Source of the DNA: Eunapius fragilis
Lineage: Eukaryota; Porifera; Demospongiae; Spongillida; Spongillidae
Direction of reading: 5' to 3'
Length of the DNA: 64,000 nucleotides
NCBI GenBank assembly: GCA_963681505.1
Contig: OY811976.1
Location: 6,571,372 to 6,635,371 of the forward strand
Part shown: positions 19,601 through 31,600 of the stretch, piece after piece
Layout of the letters: every line of letters starts with the position of its first letter
Numbering within the stretch: the first letter of the stretch is position 1
Translations under genes and position numbers: made by a program
The notes under the pieces: generated by a model
Database searches by the model: none
What the model was told of the DNA's origin: nothing
What the model saw: only the letters and a program-made list of their open reading frames with translations

Positions 19601-22600
19601 ACAATGTAAATGTATCCGGACTACTTAATACGATAGCTATGCGCATTAAATAGCATAAGTGACCGTTCATAACTAAAAAATGAATGAAACACACTGATAC
19701 CCTGCAATTCAATAACCGTAATAACAACCATACCGAAATAAAAGTTGTTGCAATCAATAAACTTCTATTGCCGCAATCAGTAAATTCGTTCTGCTGCAAT
19801 CGCTAAATTTTTGTGCTGTAATAGCTAAATATGTCCTGCTGCAATTGCTAATTTTTTACTGCCATAATCGCTACATTTTTTCAGCTGCAATTGCTAAATT
19901 TTGTTCTGCCACAATCACTAAATTTGTTCTGCTGGAATCACGATATTTTTCCTTCCGCAATGACTAAATTTGTTGCACTGCAACTGCTACATTTGTTCTG
20001 CCGCAATCGCTAAAATATTTCTGCTGTAATTGCTCAAACTGCACTGTTCCTACCCGCGACCTACCGGACCACCATAAATACATGTACCTGCACATGTACT
20101 GTGACTTTTCCTACAGTTGTATAGTTCAAGGGCAATGATCCCGGGGTTTCATCAATGGAGGGAAGCATTTGCCCCTTTGTCATACGTGTATAATTGCCCC
20201 CTTCATGCAAACGAGCAAATGATCTGATTGGATCAATTTCCACTATCAAAATCAACCTGACTAAGAACAAATTTTGTAGTGAAATTTGCGTACTCATAAC
20301 CATGCAGTGACATCATTATTAAGTACACACTGTTGCCACCCAGAGGCATAACATACATGTACATGTAGATGGCCAGCAAACACAAGTGACAGACACACAC
20401 ATCACACCTATAATCTGTTCTCACCTTCACTAAACGAGTTGCAGTTGGCTTTGAAAGGTTGATGATAGCCTTGAAAGAGAAGGAGCAAATGATGGTGTGC
20501 ATTAATAGAGATGTCATAGTTATTACCCATTCAAGGCTATCCACTTCAGCTAGAGTTTAGGTACAGCAGGATTGCTTTAATAATTAGTGCAAGTATTCAA
20601 CTACATGTACCTAAAATATTCTATTTGTTAACAAATCATTATGATATTCCCCAGTGGTGAGATCAATGTCCTTTGTGATGATTACATCAGATCCTTGTAC
20701 AATGTACATGTACATGTAATACATGTCAAGTTACATACATGTAAGGGTAGGTGTTAGATACAATCTGTTATTTAGGTTGGCTGAAGTCAATATGTCTATG
20801 ATATAGCCAAATGTGGATAATGGGTCCATAACTGGTCCCCAGGCCATACATCACTCGGCTTACCTGCGTCAATGTACTCTTTCCAGCACCAGAATGGCCA
20901 CACAACACAACCTTTCCGTAAGAGTTAGCAGGAAAGTTGGTGCATGATTTCACCATCTGGTTAAACACACCAAGAGACTTGTACCCAGCAACCATCAGGG
21001 CTGTACGTCCTTCACTGTTCTTCAGATTGATGTCAATACCAGGATGGGACAGGAGTGCTCTAACACAGCTGTCATAACCAACAGAGGCTAGATGTAGTGC
21101 AGTGTTTTTATCCTGGTAGTAAGAGCAACGACCTCACTGTCAATGAATAACATTACAAGTACACACAGGCCATCAATAAAGCCATATAAAGTCAGCCAAC
21201 ACCTACATGTAGCACAGATGTACATGTATAGCAGGAAAAGCACTTAACTCCATCTGATTTTCATATCCATACATGGTACCTAACCTTGGCTGAGTGTCAT
21301 AACTCCATCTAATGCCTCTCTATATACATGTACTTAAATACTGGCACAGACATGCACATGACATAATTAGTAAGACAGCATAACACCACTTGTAACCTAT
21401 GTAAACAAAACTGAATTATGATGAGACAAAAATACATGTAGGTCCTAAGGTAAAAACTTTCATTTTAGAAAAATACTGGCATTAATACATGTCATTTCAA
21501 TTATAACTACCCCCACCCTCACCACTCCACCCAGCCTGTTTAGCTACACACATTTACAGGCAGAGGCAGCTGGGGGGGGGGGGAGGGGGGGAACCTATGG
21601 GCCTTAGCCTCCCCCTCCTCCCCAGGCTATGGTGCCTCCTTCCCCCGACCTCCATTCCCTTCAATTACAACAATGCAAAGGGGTCAATCCATTATATGTC
21701 AATCACTTTTGACCCTCACATGTTCAGATATTGATGCAACTTCTCATATTTGTTTGCCTTGATATGGATGTTAATTATGCTTATTATCAACATAATAACT
21801 TTAATGGTTTACGAAATATTTCTTCCTGAATAATTGATTTTTTTACCAAAAATTGCAACTTGGAGGGCTCACATCTTTGCCACCACAGTGCAGATGCTGA
21901 TATATCAGGCATCAAATTGAAGCTCCTTCTCAGCGCTACTGAACGATGTCAATCATTTTTCTGGGTGATGAAAGGGTTAAATATGAAACTTGTTTAATGT
22001 TTACTTTACAAAAAAGAGGTCACTTGCCATATGATACTCAAAGTTTTTATTTCACCCTATAGTAGTCATTGATGGTCTCAAGGTTTTCCAAAAATAAAAA
22101 GTTTGAGTATCGGTAACCCCTGGGCACCATGCGCAGCTAAACCTGAAGTCGCCATTTTTGTTTTTCAACTTGGTTGATTTAGCTCTAATCTAAAGTAAGT
22201 GGTGTTTACGCAGTGGGAGCAGTATTACGTAACCGTCTTACCACTGCTATCCAAACTTTTTATAATTAGTTAACTGTGACTCAGCGCTTTTTTCGTCACA
22301 CGTGCGTTAATTGGGATGGGTTCAATGTTTGGCAAAACAACAAAAGCAACGGATCTATCCACACTACCTGCCACAGAGTCAGACCTACCTGTCGCGGATG
22401 AAGCCATGCTACCTGCCACCGACCTACCTGCCGCGAATCAAGCCACGCTACTTGCCACCGACCTACCTGTCGCGGATCAAGCCACGCTACCTGCCACCGA
22501 CCTACCTGCCGCGGATGTAGGCATGCTACCTGACACAGGCATAACTGCGCCACCTGCCATAGGTCTAGCTGTGCTACCTGCCACAGCTACCAAGTCACCT

Positions 22601-25600
22601 GCAACAGAACTAGCTGCGCTACCTGCCACAGCTACCAAGCCACCATCTACAAAGCCTATGAATAGGCGAAGAATCAAGTCAAAAATTTGGTATTTGAATT
22701 CAAATTCATCCTTAGATGCAAGTACATCTACAAGTAGTTCATGGCGATCTCGGTCACCATCAACATCATCCAGTTCACTACGTTCCTCACATCCTTCAAC
22801 CCGTGTGCGTTCCTCTTTACGTGATTCACTCAGTCACTCAAGTCATCCAACACGTTCCTATTCACCTGGATCACCCCGCCGCTCAAGTCATCCAACACGT
22901 TCCCATTCACCTGGGTCACCCCGCCGCTCAAGTCATTCAACACGTTCCCATTCACCTGGGTCACCCCGCCGTTCAAGTCATCCAACACGTTTCCATTCAC
23001 CTGGGTCACCACGCCGTTCAAGTCATCTAACACGTTCCCATTCACCTGGGTCACCCCGCCGCTCAAGTCATCCAACACGTTCCCATTCACCTGGGTCACC
23101 CCGCCGCTCAAGTCATCCAACACGTTCCCATTCACCTGGGTCACCCCGCCGCTCAAGTCATCCAACACGTTCCCATTCACCTGGGTCACCTCGCCGCTCA
23201 AGTCATCCAACACGTTCCCATTCACCTGGGTCACCCCGCCGCTCAAGTCATCCAATACGTTCCCATTTACCTGGGTCACCCTGCCGCTCAAGTCATCCAA
23301 CACGTTCCTCATGTAATCCAGCACATTCTTCACCACGTCCCTCTACTCAGCAAACATGTTCAAGTCATTCAACACATCCATCTTCATGTGTTTCCTCGCC
23401 ATGCTCATCATCCCATTCCTCATACTCATACTTGCATCATTCCTATCAGCCAGAGCCACTGCCTGTAATGGTGAGGCCACCAGTAGCTACAATAGTCCAG
23501 TTTCCACCAAGGGTTCAGCTCCAGTCACCATCACAGTCATGGTCCCAGGCACCGTTACCTTGGACAGCTGGACCTATGCCAGACACTTCAGCAGGACAAG
23601 GACCGTTTTTTTACCATTAGTATGCGTACTCTTTCAAAACATTTTCATGTGCTTGTAACCAGGTGATCACTTCTAAGTTATGATAATCAAGCTTTGCTAA
23701 GGTGTAACTTCTTATGTAAATGTAACGTTTGTCAGAATGTTACCTCAATAGATTGTGAGGACAAGCTGACAAACGAGTTCTTAAAAGAACTTATGATTCA
23801 ACACGATAAAAACAGCTAGCAAACCTCTCAAAACAGTTACACTGTAAGTTATCTGAGCACTTTTCTTCACAAGTGCACCAGAGCTACATGTACATGTATA
23901 TCTGAGCAACAATCGACTTTTATCTTCACGGGTGCACCAGAGTTATCTGAGCAACAACCGACTTTTTTTCACGAGTGCACCAGAGCTACATGTACATGTA
24001 CATGTATATCTGAGCAACTTATCTTCATGGGTGCACCAGAGTTATCTGAGCAACAACCGACTTTTCTTCACAAATGCACCAGAGCTACATGTACATGTAT
24101 ATCTGAGCAACAATCGACTTTTATCTTCACGGGTGCACCAGAGTTATCTGAGCAACAACCGACTTTTCTTCACGAGTGCACCAGAGCTACATGTACATGT
24201 ATATCTGAGCAACAATCGATTTTTCACGGATGCACCTTACAATAAATCATGTTGTGCTTCTCTCATGTATTCGTGATGTAAGTGCTGTCATTGCCATACT
24301 GGTTTCCATTGGTGTCAAGGAGTATGTTCGTCCAGTAGCTGTTGCCGGACTCACAAGGGTAAGAATGTCTGTTGGGTCTACCTCCAAGATATCCTGCTGT
24401 TGTGGGTACAAGTAAGACTTAGCTGGTAGTTGTGGGTGAAGGAAATTTACTTCAACAATTCGTTCTTCTAGATCCACTTTCATAACATAGCCAAGCCAAC
24501 AGTTTTGTTCGTATAGTACTGTGACATAACCTTTGATGGATGGTAGTGAAACGGCCTGAATTCGTGCTGAAGTAACTGAAGTAACCCTTTCAATTCTTGT
24601 CATTGAACTATTTGAATATGGTTTCACTTTGACAGTAGATATTGAATTGGGAATGAAACTGTGAAATGATTGTGTTCCAGGAACTGTCCTGCTGTGCAGA
24701 AATCTCTCTTTCAGAAATTCTGCTTCATCTTCATGCTCATGCAAGGTTGCATACGCAAAGTGTATACCCGTGATCTCCTTTGACACAAATTGGTATAGTT
24801 GACTTGGTGTCAATATTTGGTCTTTGTATGGACGTTGCAAACTGGCTTTGGATGCAGTCCTTTTCACAGTTCCTGCTATACCATCTGCAGCTGATTTGCC
24901 ATGAGAAGTAGCAAAGAAATGCCACTCTGCTGGAATTCCAAAATCTTCCTCATGATGACACAAATTGGTGAAGTTGTAGCAGTTCTTGTACTGACCAGCA
25001 CAGCCATCTGACATATAGATAATTTTCTTAGGCTTTGCTCCAAAATGCTCTGTCAGGAATGCTACTAATTTTCGCTGGAACAGGTGTACAGCAATAGTGT
25101 TATGTTCTTTATTCTCAGAAATGATGGTGAAACAGACACTTTGTATCTTTCCATCAGTGTTCTTATAGTAGCAAAGGAATGGATGTACAGTTGCTTGTAA
25201 ATTGTTCCAATGAAACGATTGTATCTCATCTTGAACAACAAAACTGTAATTCTCTGAGAAGTCAGCAATGACAATATACTCTCCAGGTGTGAGGCTGTCC
25301 TTCTTCTCTGCCAGAAACTTGGCTTGATTCTTTGCAATAAAATCATGCAATTGCAGCTTCTTCAATGCGGCCATGAACACATCAAGAAATTCTTCAACAG
25401 GTGCAATACGGGTCTCAAGATTAGCACGATCAGTGTTTGTCCACTGGTTGTACTGCACAGTTTCTACACCATTCTCCTCCATGGCTGCTTCAAGCTCCTC
25501 CTTCAGTGCCTCTGCTCCTGGGCATTCTGTGCATGTCCCAGAGACACACTTATAACTAGGAGACTCACACTGGATGGCTGCCAAGCAATCTGTGTAGTGT

Positions 25601-28600
25601 GTAAACCAGCCATTGGTTAGTGCCTCCAACCTGCCACCTGCCATCATTAGCTTTACATTCTGGTGAATAACACACACACATACTGAGTGAGTACCAGTGG
25701 ATCCTGCCAACACACATTCTTTTGGTCTCAATTCAGCAAACTTAGAGAATCCAACCTTAACATCAGGATGCTGTGTTTTGAATTGTTTATAAGCTTCCCT
25801 CAGATTACATAGCACAAGCCTCTTCTGGCGGTGCTCTTTTTCTCCTTTTTCATTTCTAACTGATACAAAATCCTTTTTTCCAGGCATCACCCGGCTGATG
25901 TCATCATGGTAGTAAAAGGCTTGAACTAATTTTACAGTGTCTTCAGATAGTGATTTTCTGGCCTTTGCATTTGGACTAGACATAACCCCTTTGTCTTCTA
26001 CAATCTTCTTAGCCAACCTTGCTTGGTAAAAGGTACAATCAAAGTTGTCCATAATATTTCGTATAGACCAACTCTTTGGCAAAAGTGTTAATATTCTTAT
26101 CCGCTCACTCCTGGATTTGGTTGAAACAAACTTCTCCTTAAGCTGCTTTATCACTTCTGCACCATCATTTTGATGTACAAATTCTGAATTGGTACCCACA
26201 GCAAGCTGCACACTTTTTACCACCTCTTTCTCAAGTTTTCTTACTTTTTGTGCGACATAACTTTTACACCGCAGACGTTTCTTGTTGTGGACAGGAGAGA
26301 TTCCATGAGTGGAAAGTGTTTCATTAAGCTTAAGTAGATCAGATACAGCATCACTAGTACTGTCATCATCACTATTTTCAGAAAGAGTTGGTGTGCTTGG
26401 AATGGTACTGGGAGATGCTCTTGGGTCACTAGAACCAACACGTTCGTTGCTAGGACCGGCGGCGCATTCGTTGCTAGGACCGGCGGCACGTTCGCTGCTA
26501 GGACCGGCGGCAAGTTCGTTGTTAGGACCTGCACGTTCATTGCTAGGACCGGCACGTTCGTTGCTAGGCCCTGCACATTCTAATAAAGGTACATTAGGAC
26601 CCCTGGACTCAGGAGAACACTCACGTATTGCTTTTAGACAATTGCAGCAAGCTACGACTCCACTTCGTAGCGAGAGAGATGGGTGTTCTGCAATCAATGA
26701 TGCTGGTACAACTCGAAGGTGCGAGTATATACGGCGCCGATGGTGCTTGAAAGGATCGCAACAGTATCGACTCCAATAACTGCTCATGGCTGTACACTGC
26801 TGTAATTAATGCGTTCGCACAAGTTTGCCTCTATTTAACGCTCAATGATTCCTAACTACAGTTACAAAAAAAAACTGCTGAGTCATGGTTACTAATAAAC
26901 CACAATTTGGATAGCCGCGGTAAGACGGTTACGTAATACTGCTCTCACTGCGTAAACACCACTTACTTTAGATTAGAGCTAAATCAACCAAGTTGAAAAA
27001 CAAAAATGGCGACTTCAGGTTTAGCTGCGCATGGTGCCCAGGGGTTACCGATACTCAAACTTTTTATTTTTGGAAAACCTTGAGACCATCAATGACTACT
27101 ATAGGGTGAAATAAAAACTTTGAGTATCATATGGCAAGTGACCTCTTTTTTGTAAAGTAAACATTAAACAAGTTTCATATTTAACCCTTTCATCACCCAG
27201 AAAAATGATTGACATCGTTCAGTAGCGCTGAGAAGGAGCTTCAATTTGATGCCTGATATATCAGCATCTGCACTGTGGTGGCAAAGATGTGAGCCCTCCA
27301 AGTTGCAATTTTTGGTAAAAAAATCAATTATTCAGGAAGAAATATTTCGTAAACCATTAAAGTTATTATGTTGATAATAAGCATAATTAACATCCATATC
27401 AAGGCAAACAAATATGAGAAGTTGCATCAATATCTGAACATGTGAGGGTCAAAAGTGATTGACATATAAAGGATTGACCCAAAGAGATTACAACATGTGG
27501 CTGTAGTTGGTAGCATAATTTAGCTTCTAGTGCTCGCTTGCATTCATAAACAAGGATTATTAGCAACAAAGGATAAAGTGCCACGCCCCCTTATGGTGCC
27601 CCTCGTTTGCTTGGCCCCTCCCCTTGGTAGATCCTGGGGCCACCTCTGTAAGGGCAACACCATTCTCCCTATACATTGGTGTTTGTGGCTGGACACATTC
27701 ATACACCAAACCAAATACAATTAATTACAGCATCTTTGAAGCCATACAAATTCACACCATGGCTCACTGCCATGCTGCTACAGTCACAATATTCCACTCA
27801 CAGATCACTCTCACAGTCCACATACACCACAAGTACACATATTACCAAGAGACATTGAACTGGCATGGTACTACTCACCTTGTTCTGAGTGTTGGCCTGG
27901 GCACTCCTCTCTAGCAATATTTTCACACACTCCACATGTCCATACCTTGATGCCCTCATTAGTGCTGTCCATCCATCCTGTTATAGAGAATGGCATATCA
28001 GTGTACCATGAAGGTCAGACATGACCTACCCCTCACACCCCTCTCTGCCATCACAGTACACACACACACACACACAAACAACAGGACACACCCACTACAG
28101 GTAAACAACTGTGGTACGGTTGGTGGGCTTGTGCCTCGTCCCCAGTCCACACTACACCAAATTTGCAATGAATAAAAAGTGGTGGGTGGGTCAGCCACAA
28201 GGGGAGGAGGAGGGGTGGGATATAGAGGGTAACACAGAAGGGAAGGGAGGGGAGGGGAGTGAGTGAGGAGTGGGGAGGGGAGGGAGGTGAGGGAGTGGGG
28301 GGAGGGGAGGGGATAAAAGGTAGGGTGGGGGAGGGGAGGGGAGGGGAGGTAGGGTGGGGGAGGGGAGGTAGGGTGGGGGAGGGAGGGAGGGAGGGAAAGA
28401 GGGAAGGTGGGAGGGAGGGAGGGATGGAGAGAGAGGGAGGGGAGGGAAGGAGTGAGAGAGGGAGGGAAGGGAGGGAGGGAGGTAGGGAGGAAAGAAAGGG
28501 AGTGGGGATGGCCGGGATGGGAAGGAGGGCGATAGGAGAGGGAGGGGAGGGAGGGAAGGGGAGGGGAGGGGAGGGGAGGGTAGGGGAGGGATGGGAGGGT

Positions 28601-31600
28601 TGGGAGGGTTCGGAAGGGGATGAAGGGGGAGGGGAGGGGAAGAGAGGGAAGGGAGGGGAGGAGTGGGAAGGGAGGGAGGGAAAGAGGGAGGGAGGGAGGC
28701 AGGGAGAGAGGGAGGGGTGGAGGGAGGGGGGAGGGAGGGAGGGAGGGAGGGAGGGAGGGAGGGAGGGAGGGAGGGAGGGGAGGTGAAAGCTAGAGGCAGG
28801 TATAGACGAAGTTATTAATGTCCAGGCTGGATTTTGTTTACAACAAACACCCATCCTCATACATGTAGTGTAAAAACCATCCTGGGATTGCGCATTTAGG
28901 GTGGTGGGAATACATGTAGATATGGTTCTATCCTGTTTCTGCTGAACAAAAACCATATTGGAGCAATAATAATATTCATACTTCCATATGCGGGTATTTT
29001 TTCTACAAAACCAGGGTAGAACTACATGGATTCCACCACCCTGGACGCTCAATCCCAGGATGGTTTTTTAAATTATTAGGATGGGTGTCTGTGATAAACA
29101 AAATCCAGGCTGGACGTTTATAACTTTTCCTGTAAGAGGGAAGGTTGGTCCTTAGCCTCCCCCTCCTCCCCAGGCTATGGTGCCCCCTGCCCCCCACCTC
29201 CATTCCCTTCAATTACAACAATGCAAAGAGATTACAACATGTGGCTGTAGTTGGTAGCATAATTTAGCTTCTAGCGCTCGCTTGCATGCATAGACAAGGA
29301 TCATTAGCAACAAAGGATAAAGTGCCACACCCCCTTTGGTGACCCTGGTTTGCTAGGCCCCACCCTTTGGTAGATCCTGGGGCCACCTCTGTAAGGGCAA
29401 CACCATTCTTCCTATACACTGGTGTTTGTGGCTGGACACATTCATACACCAAACCAAATACAATTAATTACTGCATCTTTGAAGCCATACAAATTCACAC
29501 CATGGCTCACTGCCATGCTGCTACAGTCACAATATTCCACTCACAGATCACTCTCACAGTCCACATATACCCCAAGTACACAAATTAGCAACAGTCATTG
29601 AACTGGCCTGGAACTACTCACCTGGTCTTGTGTGTTGGCCTGGGCACCCCTCTCTAGCAATATTTTCACACACTCCACATGTCCATACCTTGATGCCATA
29701 ATTAGTGCTGTCCATCCGTCCTGTTATAGAGAATGGCATATCAGTGTACCACGAAGGTCAGACATCACCTACCCCTCACACCCCTCTCTGCCTTCACAGT
29801 ACACACTCACCACACATGACTGTCAACAACAGGACACACCCACCATAGGTAAATAAGTGTTGTATGGGTGGTGGGCGTGTGCCTCGTCCCCAGTCCACAT
29901 TACACCGAATAAAAAGTGGTGGGTGGGTGGGTCAGCCACAAGGGGAGTAGGAGGGGTGGGATAAGGAGGGTAGGGCAATGACAAGGGGAAGGACATACAC
30001 AGAGGGGAGGGGAGGGGAGGATGGGAGGGGAGGGGAGGAAAGGATGAGAGGGGAGGGGAGGGGAGGATGGGAGGGGAGGGGAGGGGAAGTGGAGGATGGG
30101 AGGGGAGTGGATGGAGGGGAGGGGAGGGGAGTGGATGGAGGGGAGGGGAGGGGAGAGGTTGGGAGGGGAGGGGAGAGGAGGGGAGGGGAGGAGAGAGGAG
30201 GGGAGGGGAGGGGAGAGAGGGCAGTAGGAGAGGGGAGGGGAGGGAGGGGAGGATGGGAAGAGGAGGGGAGGGGAGGGAGTGTGGAGGGGAGGGGAATGAA
30301 GGAAGGGAGGGGAGGGGAGGGAGGGGGGGAGAGGATGTAAGTAACTGCCACCCACCCACCTTGTTCGGTTACATACATGTACATTTATAGTCAGAGGTAG
30401 CTGGGGAAGGGAGGGGAGGCAGCTAGACACAGGAAAAAGTTAAAAACCAGCCTAAAAAATCCAAGCTGGATATTTATAACTTTTTCCTGTGTCTGCATGG
30501 AAATAGCGTAAAAACTATCCTGGGATTGAGCATCCAGGTGGTTCTGTTGAACAAAAACAGTATTGGTATTCATACTTTAACATTCAACAAAAGCAGGGTA
30601 GGGGTTTTTGTAAAAAACCAGCCTAAAACAAAATCCAGGCTGGACGTTTATAACTTTCTCCTGTGAGAGGGGAGGTTGGTTCTTAGCCTCCCCCTCTTCC
30701 CCAGGCTATGGTGCCCCCTTCCCCCCACCTCCATTCCCTTCAATTACAACAATGCAAAGAGATTACAACATGTGGCTGTAGTTGGTAGCATAATTTAGCT
30801 TCTAGCGCTCGCTTGCATGCATAGACAAGGATCATTAGCAAAAAAGGATAAAGTGCCACGCCCCCTTTTGGTGCCCCTCGTTTGCTTGGCCCCTCCCCTT
30901 GGTAGATCCTGGGGACACCTCTGTAAGGGCAACACCATTCTCCCTATACACTGGTGTTTGTGGCTGGACACATTCATACACCAAACCAAATACAATTAAT
31001 TACTGCATCTTTGAAGCCATACACATTCACACCATGGCTCACTGCCATGCTGCTACAGTCACAATATTCCACTCACAGATCACTCTCACAGTCCACATAT
31101 ACGTCAAGTACACAAATTAGCAACAGACATTGGACTGGCCTGGAACTACTCACCTTGGTCTGTGTGTTGGCCTGGGCACCCCTCTCTAGCAATATTTTCA
31201 CACACTCCACATGTCCATACCTTGATGCCCACATTAGTGCTGTCCATCCGTCCTGTTATAGAGAATGGCATATCAGTGTACCATGAAGGTCAGACATGAC
31301 CTACCCTTCAAACCCCTCTCTGCCATCACAGTACACACTCACCACACATGTCTAACAACAGGACACACCCACCACAGGTAAATAACGGTGGCTATGGGTA
31401 GTGGGCGTGTGCCTCGTCCCCAGTCCACGATACATCTATTTTCAGTGAATATGAGTGATCCCAGGGAGGGGAGGAGTGATCCCAGGGAGGGAGTGGAGTG
31501 ATCCCAGGATGGGGAGGGAGGGGGGTGATCCCAGGAAGGGGTTGGAGTGATCCCCGGGAAGGGGAGGAGTGATAAACATGTAACTACATCTTATTTTCAC

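Larger units (their letters stand above)
21681..27480. mobile_element. 5.8-kb DNA transposon with about 605-bp terminal inverted repeats
   Basis: Begins GGGTCAATCC and ends GGATTGACCC. The inverted repeats run from 21681 to about 22285 and from about 26877 to 27480 and are nearly perfect. It is flanked by AAAG on both sides (21677-21680 and 27481-27484). Sister modules at 29223, 30755 and 32246 keep the empty sequence CAATGCAAAGAGATTACAAC, so the 4-bp target duplication is directly visible. It carries two convergent ORFs, on minus (26787-24247) and plus (22316-23620). It sits in an intron of ROCO gene 1. A 4-bp TSD fits several superfamilies (for example Sola); I do not assign one. Confidence 0.9.

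Noticed and set aside
22830-23336. 168-codon minus frame with NVLDDLSGGVTQVNG repeats
   Set aside because: Antisense of the 45-bp repeat in ORF2; multiples of 3 keep any frame open. The plus frame extends far beyond the repeat and is preferred.
28051-29052. 333-codon Pro/Ser-rich minus frame, and similar ones at 29823-30430, 53606-54715, 56813-58006, 62746-63930, with Gly/Glu/Arg plus frames opposite
   Set aside because: Frames across purine tracts lack stops because of composition. All three frames give the same type of low-complexity protein and copies differ by non-triplet lengths.
29264-29452. Recurring 60-66-codon minus frames in intron modules (MVYECVQPQTPVY...)
   Set aside because: Present in every module copy (for example 30795, 32285, 55008), but there is no splice fit to the ankyrin exons and no domain; the similarity is explained by recent module duplication.
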